A DNA stretch of 64,000 nt from Spirometra erinaceieuropaei. Its lineage: Eukaryota; Platyhelminthes; Cestoda; Diphyllobothriidea; Diphyllobothriidae. The notes beneath the pieces were generated by a model. The model was not told the origin of the DNA, did no database searches, and was given only the letters and a program-made list of their open reading frames with translations. The position numbers and the translations under genes were made by a program. Numbering within the stretch: the stretch's first letter is position 1; the number at the start of each line of letters is the position of its first letter. The stretch is from positions 45,977-109,976 of the forward strand of contig CACRXP010000022.1 of NCBI GenBank assembly GCA_902702965.1, read 5' to 3'. Positions 37,901 through 45,465 of the stretch are shown here, piece after piece.

Positions 37901-40762
37901 AACCCACCTGTCTTACTTGATTGTTTCGTCATTTTCAGTGAGTTAACTATGGATACTTACTGCGATCTGGATCGCTCGGTAGCAAAACTCTGTCGTGTTG
38001 GCTGCCACCCACCGTTGAGTTTGCATCCCTACGACTTTTCCCCAGCCAGTTACTTTTTTGATACTGTTGATGTCAACGGATATGCTGCGCACTGGTCGCT
38101 CTTGTTTCTCTCCTAAATTGGTGGGATGTAAAGCCAGGACAGCGCAGTATCTTGCGGAGTATTTGCTCCAGAAATTTTAATTCAGACCTTCCAGTGTGTA
38201 AATACGTACCCGAATTTAGTGATAGGACCCTACAAGTATGAATGGTTCGAATTATCGTTAAAACGTTCATCCAACTTATGTCATAATTAGGGACTCAGAC
38301 GGGTTATTCGTCGTCCGTGTCTGTTTCTTATGTTTAAATTTAAGGTTTGAGGCTCCTTTCCGACGAGGCCGAGTTTTCTTGTTTACTTAAATGTGGACCA
38401 AACCCTATTATTTATTACATGAGCCCCTTCAACAATTTCCTGCGGTTCCTGAATGACACCCAAAATGATTGTGAAGGTACTCAGCTCGTTTGACATCTAA
38501 TGATTTTGTGATAATTCGAAATCAGGTTGCACCCGGCAAGATTAAGCTTATTTTTCCTTCGATATACACTCTTCTCATCCCTACGTTTGTCTTTTTTGTT
38601 TTAGGAAGAACGGTCCTCATCGTGGCCCATCGTCTGAGCACTATTCGCAGAGCGGACCTGATCTACGTCATGCATAAGGGACGCATTGTAGAGGTTCGTC
38701 CTTTCTTCATCGATCCAACTTTTTTCACTTTGTGCTCCGACGCCCCAGTGTTATCACCCTGGCGTACGGGTGACAATTCCCTAGTTCTACCCCTCACCTG
38801 GTTACGTCTCCCATCTCAATGTACCAGGAAAGAGGTGGAACTTTGAGGCTATCGGATCGATTTGAATGGGACGGCGGTGCTCTTGCCAAATTTACTCCCA
38901 CGGAACGCAAAGTTTAATGATAAGTGTTTCCGCCAGAACACAGGCGGAAACTCACTATCAAAGTGGGTGGCCTACTAACCTTGGAGGAAGAAGACGTTGA
39001 GCATAGTTAGCAGAAACTACAGAGGGCCATTCACACCACTACCACCAAAGGCGTCGAACTTGCACGCTTCAAAAACAGCAGGACTGGTTTGATGATAAGG
39101 ACGACAAAATACATTGACTGATCTCCGAGAACAACCAACTCTATGCGCTCATCATGGGGACCCACACAGCCCAAAACCGGGCTGCATTTTTCCAATGTCG
39201 TTTAAGACTGCAGCGGAAAAGAAAGGAGGTACGAAATAGCTGGCTGATTGCTGAAAGGGAGAAATCGAAGGATTCTGAAGTACTGGACCGAGTACTAGAG
39301 TGGCGCCGCCAACTGTACCTTTACAGTCCCCAACCAAGCCGCCATTAAATCTCTCCAAGTGGAGACCAACCTTGACCTAGATTGCTTGATGGCCCTTCAG
39401 TGTGATTGGACACCCACCAATATATCGTAGCGCGACTGAAAAAAACACTGTCAGGAGCTCCTATTAGAACCCTTTAAGTTCGTCTTACTTGTCCACACTG
39501 TCCGCAAACACCCCCCGCAGCATCGGCCTCTCTGTTATATGCTTATACACGAAAGGAACAACTAAAACCACCCACAGCTCGTCAATGACGGGCAGCTCAT
39601 CCTATTTGAGGACTTTCAGGTGGCATGAATTGGACGGTGGCTTCGCGCCACATCAGCCCCCGCATCCAGTCCCATTCCCAATCCAGTTGGCCTTGGCCAG
39701 CCACTAGCCCACCGAGTAGAGGAGAGGGCGTAAAGCTGACCCGGCCCAGATTCAGTGCTCAGTTTCCTTGCAATGAACATCCAAGCGCGCTTCTCGACTA
39801 TTAGGATGCGCTACCAGCCATGGCTCGGTTTGTCAACTGACGAGCTAACTCGGTCGTATTCGGGACTGGTGACCAGACTGCGATGACCACTTCCCACTGC
39901 GTCATTTACGCAACTTTCGCTCACGTGAACTTCTGGTGGAAGCTCTGTTACTTTGCAGTTGGGGACTAGCAGGTGTCTTAGATCGCTTTAGACACCCCGC
40001 TCGCGCCCACCTCTAGCCATCTTAGCGTTGTCTTCTCATTTGAACATTGTAGGTGTATGAAGAGACACTGAGATGCGTGGTGCAGGTCTGCTTCATACAA
40101 CTCATGTGTTAGTCTGCAATGCACCCTCGGGACGTCATAATCTTTCTTGGCGTGCACTGGGTTCGCTTACAATGTAACTCACGATACCGCGTCGTCGACG
40201 TCGAATTTCGTGGACCAATTATGTGACCAAAACTTAGCCAACGTCTATCATGACCACCTAGATTTTATTACTTCGAATTTTGCCGAGTTGGATTAGGGTG
40301 TAGGGTTGTCAGATTAGGGAGTAGAAAACCTACACTGAAGAAATCGGTCGAAGAAAGATAAGTTGTGTGACATTTCATGAGTGTTATAGTTGACTGTTTT
40401 GCACTGTTGAGAAAACGTTTGAGTTAATCAATTGCACGTTCGTGAAAACCATGGGAAGCCAGTAAACTTTTAAGCCGGAAGACATCTACTGCTTGGCCTC
40501 TGAATATGGTGCTGTTGGTGGGACATTAGTGTAACATGTGTAGGAAGTCGAAGTTTAACCGGAAAAATCCATGGTTGTTGGATCTGATATTTTGTTGGCT
40601 TGATTACTGGGCACAGCCTAGGTATCATCCTTTTGGCGGCTCCTATGTTATTGACTCCTTTTTGCGGATTTTCAGAAGGGAACTCACGAACAGTTACTGA
40701 AGCTCAAGGGACGTTACTTTGAACTCCTCCAAAGGCAGGGTGAAAAGGACGTGCTCTCCTGA
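22533..40762 (+). CDS. ABCB8: Mitochondrial half ABC transporter, ABCB8-like (13 exons)
   Basis: The spliced frame predicts 722 aa (702 if the ATG at 22593 is used), close to animal ABCB8 (about 718-735). Exons: 22533-22973, 23009-23161, 24237-24382, 27803-27878, 28061-28201, 28818-28903, 30521-30618, 30739-30917, 36205-36418, 37330-37535, 37620-37872, 38605-38693, 40676-40762; all GT-AG and all in phase. ABCB8 is an inner-mitochondrial-membrane half transporter that dimerises, with roles proposed in mitochondrial ATP-sensitive K+ transport and iron handling. The order is presequence, membrane domain (about 125-440), then one nucleotide-binding domain with Walker A GESGAGKST, Q-loop SQEPE, signature LSGGQ, Walker B ILLLDE, D-loop SALD and H-loop AHRLS. 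Strings shared with ABCB8 rather than ABCB7/10 include SQGLRS, FQGLSN and LMSFLVA. ABCB10 is the main alternative. Confidence 0.9.
22974..23008 (+). other. 35-nt micro-intron of the ABCB8-like gene
   Basis: GTATGTCC at the donor and TTCTAG at the acceptor delimit a 35-nt intron in phase 0. Without it the frame stops at once (CCTTAG). Very small introns of this size are known from flatworm genes, and the reading frame on both sides matches ABCB8. Confidence 0.8.
23009..23161 (+). CDS. ABCB8: ABCB8-like exon 2
   Basis: Begins [20 protein letters not shown], matching the conserved end of the first helix and first intracellular segment of ABCB8. It ends in AYSLQ at a GTGTGT donor. The middle ([17 protein letters not shown]) is variable. 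Confidence 0.8.
23162..24236 (+). other. Intron 2, nothing recognised inside
   Basis: 1,075 nt without identifiable repeats or coding segments. Confidence 0.5.
24237..24382 (+). CDS. ABCB8: ABCB8-like exon 3
   Basis: Encodes [19 protein letters not shown], then [15 protein letters not shown] and TSWLLDR. The GERVA-RLR---F--L--Q---FFD pattern is the standard second intracellular loop of ABCB transporters. It ends in phase 2 at AG|GTAATC. Confidence 0.9.
24383..27802 (+). other. Intron 3 with unassigned open frames and a repeat fragment
   Basis: 3,420 nt. Open frames at 25212-25532 (-), 26277-26567 (+) and 27374-27697 (+) have no recognised motif. A fragment of the RTE-like tail repeat lies near 27000-27130. 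Confidence 0.4.
27000..27130 (+). repeat. Fragment of the RTE-like LINE tail repeat
   Basis: CGCACTCTCTCCTCC, GGCCCGGTTCCAAGACAGAG and TCAACAAGGCCGAAG match the conserved part of the tail repeats at 32390-32470 and 51110-51190, in the same orientation on the + strand. Confidence 0.55.
27803..27878 (+). CDS. ABCB8: ABCB8-like exon 4
   Basis: 25 codons: [20 protein letters not shown] then RSGAQ. This is the highly conserved DVQ-FKS-FK--ISQGLRS helix that marks ABCB8. Acceptor TTTGTAG, donor CAG|GTCTGC. Confidence 0.92.
28061..28201 (+). CDS. ABCB8: ABCB8-like exon 5
   Basis: 47 codons covering two transmembrane helices: [32 protein letters not shown] and [11 protein letters not shown]. Length and spacing match ABCB8 with no gap. 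Acceptor TTTTTAG, donor CAA|GTATGC. Confidence 0.9.
28818..28903 (+). CDS. ABCB8: ABCB8-like exon 6
   Basis: [20 protein letters not shown] then LTMEPTMM. This is the V--E----IR-VKSF-like helix of ABCB transporters. Acceptor GCCTTAG; donor GGC|GTAAGT in phase 2. Confidence 0.85.
29510..29870 (-). mobile_element. SINE family 2 copy, in intron 6
   Basis: On the minus strand a tRNA-like head (about 29790-29710) reads GGGCTCGTAGTCCAGTGGTT, then AGTTCGAGCCTCGGGTGTTC. The body follows, with CTGACGACGGCTAATAAGCC and CTCCCTTGTCTTTGTCGGTA, then a tail with GGCTGCTGGTTGGGCTCGAG. Both ends carry the same approximately 45-bp direct repeat (29516-29562 and 29824-29870, GCTCAC-GATCGTTCTTAC core), so the unit ends in what starts the next one. 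Related copies are at 33950-34670. Confidence 0.7.
30521..30618 (+). CDS. ABCB8: ABCB8-like exon 7
   Basis: [20 protein letters not shown] then [11 protein letters not shown]. The FQGLSN signature is characteristic of ABCB8, and the distance from exon 6 is exact. Acceptor CTGCAG, donor AACG|GTAGGT in phase 1. Confidence 0.9.
30739..30917 (+). CDS. ABCB8: ABCB8-like exon 8
   Basis: [35 protein letters not shown] then [18 protein letters not shown]. This is the last transmembrane region and the coupling stretch to the nucleotide-binding domain. Acceptor CTCATAG, donor AAG|GTAGTC. Confidence 0.9.
31754..32125 (+). CDS. Unassigned 123-codon open frame in intron 8
   Basis: An ATG-initiated frame with serine- and aspartate-rich composition (for example [15 protein letters not shown] from the internal ATG at 31799, then [13 protein letters not shown]) lies in the largest intron of the transporter gene, on the same strand. 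No family is recognised, and no splice-linked neighbour or polyadenylation signal was found. It may be a nested single-exon gene, part of an eroded repeat, or chance. The long intron otherwise consists of repeats. Confidence 0.25.
   Translation: MIHRPPTCIPSITAMSSADYSVFGLSGSDIKSRDGDTRQSTPVDTIEDGLSGPSINIGNDVWLSSYRAIDETSQLLCSDDKDNGATVGHVNSSYSTKSFVTGRGCSVTTWAKCLFQRFVGHFL
32340..33775 (-). mobile_element. RTE-like LINE, 3' end copy
   Basis: The minus strand reads from a zinc-finger frame into a long 3' tail ending near 32340 with CAATATAAATTAATTTACGC. The tail shares GCTTGGAAGGCTGCCGACTG, GGCTCCTTCTTAA and CTGACTCTGTCTTGACACCG-like segments with 51060-51530 and 51530-51940. This 5'-truncated copy sits in intron 8 of the transporter gene, antisense to it. 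Its upstream end is abutted by the MITE at 33778-33904. Confidence 0.75.
33274..33714 (-). pseudogene. LINE C-terminal zinc-finger region
   Basis: The frame includes [20 protein letters not shown] then TQC. This is the CxxC...G-xxH...C finger that ends the reverse transcriptase of this RTE-like family. After it the frame becomes proline-, serine- and threonine-rich and contains several other His/Cys pairs in shifted frames (for example 33002-33673), so the polyprotein end is frameshifted. Nothing upstream of the finger remains. Confidence 0.7.
33778..33904. mobile_element. 127-bp MITE with 25-bp terminal inverted repeats
   Basis: Arms 33778-33802 and 33880-33904 are reverse complements with one mismatch (ATATCAAACGTA...ACCGTACTC). 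The flanks are TA-rich, consistent with a TA target, as in Tc1/mariner-type non-autonomous elements. No coding capacity. It abuts the truncated LINE end. Confidence 0.75.
33950..34175 (+). mobile_element. SINE family 2 copy 1 of a cluster
   Basis: It starts with the GTGAGCGCCCCTCTACCA lead, then a tRNA-like head (GTGGCCCAGTGGTTAGAAGC). The B box is eroded to GAGATCTAGCCC. Next comes the body GCTGACGACGGCTAATTAGC, ending at CTTTGTCGGTAATGCCATTC. Confidence 0.7.
34180..34405 (-). mobile_element. SINE family 2 copy 2 of a cluster, inverted
   Basis: The minus-strand copy has an intact B-box-like GAGTTCGAACCTCGGG and the same body. It meets copy 1 tail to tail around 34172-34190, so 34130-34240 forms a long near-perfect palindrome. 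Confidence 0.75.
34430..34670 (+). mobile_element. SINE family 2 copy 3 of a cluster
   Basis: It begins within the tRNA-like head (AACAGGTCGCGAGTTCGAAC), continues through the body, and includes the tail GGCTGCTGGTTGGGCTCGAG. It ends AACGATCGGTGAGCGCCCCC, the same sequence that leads into the heads of the other copies. Confidence 0.7.
34736..35244 (+). pseudogene. Tc1/mariner-like DDE transposase remnant
   Basis: Two neighbouring frames, 34736-35005 and 35032-35244, look like the end of a transposase. The second has [20 protein letters not shown]. This corresponds to the D-LNPIE-LW--LKR block that carries the last catalytic acid in DDE_3 enzymes (here E in NPIEN). The first has a plausible upstream segment ([15 protein letters not shown]) and HHWGLPDGS before a stop. 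The frame break and the absence of an N-terminal DNA-binding domain make it inactive. It lies in intron 8 of the transporter gene. Confidence 0.5.
35530..35770 (-). mobile_element. SINE family 2, divergent copy
   Basis: Read on the minus strand, a head-like region (GGCTCAAAAAGCAGAGGTTG) is followed by the body with TCTCTTGCCTCTGTAGGCGA. The GGCAAGAGAGACTGGATTGG segment (+) aligns with the body of the SINE at 34190-34240. It is strongly diverged. Confidence 0.4.
35789..35936. repeat. Inverted repeat with approximately 38-bp arms, MITE-like
   Basis: CGGGCTACGGGACCTCCTC with CGTTGTGCTTTGG (35789-35823) is mirrored by CCAAAGCACAACG with GAGGTCCCGTAGTCCG (35899-35935). A few mismatches and a 70-nt centre are present. 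No coding content. Confidence 0.65.
36205..36418 (+). CDS. ABCB8: ABCB8-like exon 9: start of the nucleotide-binding domain
   Basis: After the linker [20 protein letters not shown] comes [19 protein letters not shown], in which the Tyr is the A-loop aromatic residue, and [11 protein letters not shown], the first part of Walker A. The exon ends in phase 1 inside the P-loop. Acceptor TTTTTCAG, donor GCAG|GTGGGC. Confidence 0.92.
36547..36596. repeat. Two tandem copies of a 25-nt unit in intron 9
   Basis: The unit starting TTCTTTACCACGATC is exactly duplicated head to tail. A recent slippage or duplication event inside an intron. Confidence 0.85.
37330..37535 (+). CDS. ABCB8: ABCB8-like exon 10: Walker A end and Q-loop
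   Basis: [20 protein letters not shown] completes the P-loop. [30 protein letters not shown] and the acidic ADDEE follow. The Q-loop Gln is present. Acceptor TGCTTTTAG, donor GAG|GTAGGT. Confidence 0.93.
37620..37872 (+). CDS. ABCB8: ABCB8-like exon 11: signature motif and Walker B
   Basis: [20 protein letters not shown] is followed by [15 protein letters not shown], then [17 protein letters not shown] and [16 protein letters not shown]. The ABC signature, Walker B with catalytic Glu, and D-loop are complete. The stretch before LSGGQ ([10 protein letters not shown]) departs from the usual GERGTTLSGGQ. It lies on the dimer face, so this may matter for ATP-site geometry. The preceding intron is 84 nt. 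Confidence 0.93.
38605..38693 (+). CDS. ABCB8: ABCB8-like exon 12: H-loop
   Basis: [20 protein letters not shown] then MHKGRIVE. The H-loop His that contacts the gamma-phosphate is present. Acceptor TTTTAG, donor GAG|GTTCGT in phase 0. Confidence 0.92.
38990..39360 (+). mobile_element. RTE-like LINE fragment (linker between endonuclease and RT)
   Basis: In + orientation, [10 protein letters not shown], then [12 protein letters not shown], then [20 protein letters not shown] match the linker of the minus-strand element at 59351-59689 (QDWFDD..., LLAEKNRLH, RRLVQQRLREMYEA). Stops interrupt the frame. It lies in intron 12 of the transporter gene. Confidence 0.65.
40676..40762 (+). CDS. ABCB8: ABCB8-like exon 13 and stop
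   Basis: [20 protein letters not shown] then QGEKDVLS and TGA at 40760-40762. The GTHEQLL---G-Y-EL---Q pattern is the normal C-terminus of the family. Acceptor TTTTCAG. Human ABCB8 continues for about 30 more residues; this one stops early after the conserved helix. Confidence 0.9.
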   Translation, partial: KGTHEQLLKLKGRYFELLQRQGEKDVLS

Positions 40763-42129
40763 TTTGTCAGTTACTCGAACACCTCGTCCTCGTGCCCGTG
40801 ATCACTCCAAAAGCCTAACTTCGTAGTTTTTACTCAAGAACTTCACCGAAAACCTGTTTTTCTATGCTACTATCTATTGTCCACTCAGATTTTATTGGGT
40901 CTTTTGCCCGAATACACTTGGTTTTTTTATTCGCCTGGCACTTTTTTACACATTATCCAGTATCTTTGACATCATTCTACTAATCTCGATGACATTTCGA
41001 TGTGATCTCCGATCGGTGTTTTCTCCAACTTGCTTGGGCACACTATCTCTTGGCGCCCGCTGTTGTTGTTTGGCACGAAACCATCTCTGCAGATGGCGGT
41101 GGTCTGGGCGGGCGCTTACTGAGCCCAGGAGCTAGGTTGTGCTAGACGACGGAGCGATTTATTTTTGTAGAGGGAGACAGCACGCGTGCAGCCAGGTTTC
41201 CAATCTGCCATGCGGAACGTGCAATCCATTCCATCCCCTGTTGAGTAGTTCACGCAGTTCGCTAATCACCTTTGATTCGCTGTATTGTAAAGCCTCCCTT
41301 CGTCGTATTCCCGTCGAGGGAACTGGGGACGAACACCAATACATCCGAACACACTCGATTATTCCAGGTGTAGAATGCAAGGACGACACTTGTTGCGGAC
41401 ATTACTTCAGTTCCCCCGATGACGAAAACCTCTGTACCTTGTAACTCATGTTACACCATTTTGAAGACAAAAGGAACAGCTTTTGTGGTTTAATCAAACC
41501 AACTTGCGGGAGGGTCGCTGAACCAGACATGGTCACGTTTGACTCGGATCCATTGTAATCACCTTCCATCCTGTCCTAGCTCTTCAGTTGCTCGTTTATG
41601 TCGTCTTTTTAGACCATCGAACCAACGCCGGACTATAAGCCAGGCTAATTTTCTGGTTGCACAGTTGCATAAAGACTTTTAACGGAAAACGCCTGACATC
41701 ATGACATCTAGTTAAACTTAATCTGTCGATCGTAGCGGAGAAAAAAAACGGCAAGGGTATGGTTTTCGCCCGCGGTCACTTACTTCGCGGAGCAATTGTG
41801 TTAAAGCAAAGATCCGAACATCCAAGAACTTTATGGTGCCGCAAATTCCGATCCTCTATACTGTCACCAATCAAAAGTGGACACTATTTTTTACCATCTA
41901 ATGATGATAATAAATAAACTTAATGCCCATTTGGAGGCACTTTCAAGAAGGCATTGCATTGTACTTTTGCTCCGACGCATACCTTAAAGCTTCTTGACCA
42001 CCCTAACGCAGCAGCCACCGAGAGGTCTTTTCATTCCTTTCTCCAAGGTAAAACGGGATAGCCCGTCTTCCGTACTCCAAACGCAATAGAGGGGCGAGTG
42101 CCAATTCTGTGACAGTGGATAGTCCCTGC
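40763..42129. other. Intergenic, no recognisable gene
   Basis: The frame at 41139-41444 begins at a non-ATG codon and shows no motif. No clear polyadenylation signal for the transporter gene could be fixed. Confidence 0.4.
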
Positions 42130-42310
42130 CGCAGTCAACTGGACACGGGCTCGCGGCCCAAATGGCAAAGTTCTTGACTCAAAAACCGGACCCAAACCTA
42201 AGGTACACCAAGGCTCGGGATTTGATTATGGTGTGCTGATGACTGCAAACAAGCCGGAAATGACTACTCTAATCTTCCTTTTCATTGCCCGTGATGCTTC
42301 TTGAGTTTTT
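42130..42310 (+). mobile_element. SINE family 2, decayed copy
   Basis: GGGCTCGCGGCCCAAATGGC (head-like) is followed by GTGCTGATGACTGCAAACAA, GCCGGAAATGACTACTC and CTTCCTTTTCATTGCCCGTG. These align in order with the head and body of the copies at 34000-34200. Confidence 0.5.
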
Positions 42311-43081
42311 AGATTTTGCCGAATGGACTCTCACCTGGGGGCAAGAGTGATACGTTTTCAAGTCGTACCGATTCTTGAACCGCATAGATGAAACTACTGG
42401 CGGGATCCGAACCGAGACCCGAAGAGTTTGGGGTGAATGTTTTAATGCCCAATTGCGAATGTCACCTTGTTCCGCTTGCAGGTGACTTAGAAAATGACGA
42501 TCTCCCAACATGATTGGTTGGATGCTAAGTAGGACACGATTACAAGTACCCCTAATTTTACAGTTGTTCTTGCGCTAAATTACAGGCGGTTAGGGTTGAA
42601 TGGGAGGGCTAGTTTAGGTTTAGGACCAGAAGGTTTATAATTAAAGTTAGGAAACGGGGATAGTTGCCCCTCTAGAATTTACCTCAAGGCCACTTGTATT
42701 ACGGGGGTTAGATATTCATACCCGTGTCTAACCGGATATTGTCACTGAACACACTGGAATCGTAATTTATCCTCCTAACCCCAATTCGTCTGCTGTGTAG
42801 TCTGATTGAGAAACCGGAAAGAAGGCCATTTCGAGCATTTAGCCGGCGGGTCGTTTTTAACGTGAAGAATTTACCAAATGGAGATGTCGATGCCATACTG
42901 CATTTTTTATTGCCACACTAAAATGCACTGGGGGCCTTAGCGTCTGGTTTACAGGCATAGGCCACGTTTGCCATTATTACCGCGTGGTTCCTGCCAAATA
43001 ATCCTCGCACGCTAGGCTTTAGTTTTAAACTTAACGATCAATAAATCTGGGGATGACTTGGCAGGACGTTTCAGGGCCAGA

Positions 43082-44131
43082 ATGGACGTCCTTTCCCTGT
43101 TTCTTGGCGTACTCGGGGTCGCATTCAACATAGCCGCAGGATTCTATGTCTTAGCTGCGTTTAAACATGGAAGAAAACGTCATAGTAACACTTGGTTTGC
43201 CGCGATGAAGGTTAGCATAGATTTGATGTCTTGTTTGTTTCTTCTGATGCAAAGCTGGCATCCCAGACTGCCCACTGAACCTTCAGCTTCGTCACAGTTA
43301 GTCTGCGTCCTCTACGCAGTTAACTTTTGGTTCTGGGTGACAATGACACTCCGTGTGGGTCTTAATGCGATGCAAGCGGGATACTACTTCGAGTGGTTCA
43401 TACTAACTAAGTACCGGATTGTATTGTCAATACGCCTTCAAGTGATTGTTGTTGTCATTGCCTATGGATTACAAGCCCTCCTGGCAGGTGTGCTGCATGG
43501 AATGCAATCAGAACACCACAGAGGAGAATCAACTTGCGCCGACGTTCTTTTCCTCGAAGACAAGTTTGAGTCCTCCACAGGTCTGTTGAAACTGGCTGTC
43601 CTGGTTCATTTTGTCTCCTTCTTCAGTTTGCCCTTTGTGTTAATTCGATACTGCTACAGAGTAATTCTGATGGGCCTAGCGGATAGCGATGGGATACCTG
43701 ACCGTGTGGCTTACGGTGAATTTTTGAAACTTTACTACTTTGACTGCCTTATGTTTGGATTCTTGAGCCTACCGCACATGTCCGGCTTCTTTTTCTACAA
43801 CTTCACACCCGCCTTTGACTTTGGCCCGCACACCTTCGCATTTAAGCTAACCTTCTACCTCCTAGAACTCTATCCCGTTATCTACCCAGTTTTCTCAATG
43901 CATCTCTTACGAATATTCCGCAACCCGCTGAGTTACACGAAGGAGGAAGTGAAAGCAAAGATTTCCACGAAGACGGAGCTGTCGGAGACTAAATCTGAGA
44001 CTCAACCGGCGATTGAACTGGCGACTCAACCGGTGACTCAGCCGGAAGACGAAACTGCGGCGGCTGGTGAAGCTGATAAGGAGGAGAAAAAGAAAAAGAA
44101 AAAGAAAAAGAAGAAGGAAGACGGAGCCTAA
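43082..44131 (+). CDS. Divergent rhodopsin-like seven-transmembrane receptor
   Basis: Intronless, 349 aa from the ATG at 43082; the frame is open about 24 nt further upstream, but without an ATG. Seven hydrophobic segments lie at roughly 3-27, 38-58, 73-97, 119-141, 168-190, 212-236 and 256-280. TM1 has the FNIAAGFYVL pattern, TM2 an Asp (SIDLMSCLF), TM3 a leading Cys and loop 2 a partner Cys (ESTCADV). TM7 ends LYPVIYPVF, a variant of NPxxY, before RIFRNPL as helix 8. The DRY motif is missing; GYYFEWFILTKYR occupies its place. This fits the divergent class A receptors expanded in flatworms. The ligand is unknown. The tail (from about 285) has Thr/Gln/Glu repeats and ends in ten consecutive Lys plus EDGA. 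It may bind membrane or interact with G proteins, but that is inference. Confidence 0.75.
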   Translation: MDVLSLFLGVLGVAFNIAAGFYVLAAFKHGRKRHSNTWFAAMKVSIDLMSCLFLLMQSWHPRLPTEPSASSQLVCVLYAVNFWFWVTMTLRVGLNAMQAGYYFEWFILTKYRIVLSIRLQVIVVVIAYGLQALLAGVLHGMQSEHHRGESTCADVLFLEDKFESSTGLLKLAVLVHFVSFFSLPFVLIRYCYRVILMGLADSDGIPDRVAYGEFLKLYYFDCLMFGFLSLPHMSGFFFYNFTPAFDFGPHTFAFKLTFYLLELYPVIYPVFSMHLLRIFRNPLSYTKEEVKAKISTKTELSETKSETQPAIELATQPVTQPEDETAAAGEADKEEKKKKKKKKKKEDGA

Positions 44132-44148
44132 TGACTCGAGGTATAGGA

Positions 44149-44154
44149 AATAAA
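44149..44154 (+). promoter_or_regulatory. Polyadenylation signal AATAAA of the receptor gene
   Basis: A canonical signal begins 18 nt after the TAA stop (44129-44131), implying a very short 3'UTR. It supports the predicted end of the gene. Confidence 0.65.
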
Positions 44155-45149
44155 GGGTTCTCAACAGAAGTCTTGTAAACAGACTCTTATCTGACTTCCT
44201 TTTCGTAGTATACTTCACGCAAGCTCCTAAAATGCGATTAAAGAATTTTTTCATCTGTCTACGCATTTGCCCGAGTTAGCCGCTCAAAGAAGGTCAAAAG
44301 AGACCGGATGAATGTGTCCGTTTAATTCCGCTCCTGGACACTTATAACGGTTACAATGGCTGGTCAAATGTGGTGCAGTGTGCATTGCTTTTAGTAAGCT
44401 GTGAACCTGATATCGCCGTTTCCTGTCCCCGCACCCTTTGGATAACAATCGCTAGAGCACCATCGGTGAAAAAGACGGAATTTGAAACTTGTCATGCGTT
44501 GTCGAACTCCGCCAACCAGTTGCACGAGTTGTCCCCCGGGTTACACGACGCTGGGAAAGTTGGTCAAGTAGCGTGAACCATAGGTTGGTACCATTGGTTG
44601 GTGATGCAATAAATGATTGTTGTCCTGGACGATCCAACCATTTACGACACCGAGCTGAGGAGACCCTTGCCTGCAAGGTCATCTAGACCTAGTGTACGAG
44701 TTGGCTCAGTCTCAGCCACAGTGCCAGTCGATAAAATGCAGGTGATTAAACGATCTGGGGGAAGATGTCAGTTAGCTCAACCATGGGAATTGGATTAACG
44801 AGAAAAAAAATATATCCTGGCGGGCGTTTTGCATACCCCCAAGTTAGACATCATAGCCGGAATCGCGAGACAATCTGGTTTAAAGAGTGACCAGTAGCAG
44901 TGCTTTCTGAGTGGGAGCTTACTGGATCGTCCTCTAAATCTATAGACGTAGGCGCACCTACGTTGGTGTCGTAACTTTACCGCGTTCTGTTGGTCCATTA
45001 TGACTGAGTCCGGCTTCAGTGTGTACAAGTTTCCCGTGAAATGTTGGCTTATTGCGTTACTTCTGATTGAAATACTTGATTACTGCATGCACAGTTAACG
45101 TTTTTTGGTCATTCATAGATATTATGGCAGGTTTTGAATAATATTGACC
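44155..45149. other. Intergenic, no recognisable gene
   Basis: Overlapping short frames on both strands (44370-44800) without motifs. Confidence 0.4.
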
Positions 45150-45465
45150 CAACTGTGAAAAAGTCGGCGGCTCGGTGGGATTCGAACCCGCGCAGTAAGG
45201 GGAAGGCTTTAGTACAGCCACTTGTACAACCACTTAGTACAACCACTTGAGCTACGAGGCTCCGCCGGACGACGCGAGATTTGGTGGATTCCAGACGTTG
45301 CAGTAGGTTGGGCGGGTAACTTGACCCAAATGTGATTAAACTCGCGTCGTCCGGCGGGGCCTCGTGGCCCAAGTGGTTAGAGCGTTGGCTGTACTAAAGC
45401 CTTTCCCTTACTGTGTGGGTTCGAATCCCACCGACGCGCCAAGTTTTTCACAGTTGGATCAATAT
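45150..45465. mobile_element. Composite element with inverted tRNA-like heads (copy C, best preserved)
   Basis: The minus head (about 45165-45270) has GGGTTCGAATC-type B box, here TGGGATTCGAACCCGCG read on the + strand. It also contains a small duplication of TTGTACAACCACTTAGTACA. The + head (about 45355-45450) has A-box-like GTGGCCCAAGTGGTTAGAGC and a B box GTGGGTTCGAATCCCACC. Both are flanked by the same CGCGTCGTCCGGCGG sequence. The 85-nt centre has CAAATGTGATTAAACTCGCG and CCAGACGTTGCAGTAGG, as in copies A and B. Acceptor-stem pairing is poor, so neither head looks like a working tRNA. Confidence 0.75.

Noticed and set aside
45355..45450. Possible functional tRNA gene with good A and B boxes
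   Set aside because: The acceptor stem does not pair properly, the variable region is irregular, and two related heads lie elsewhere in the same composite element.
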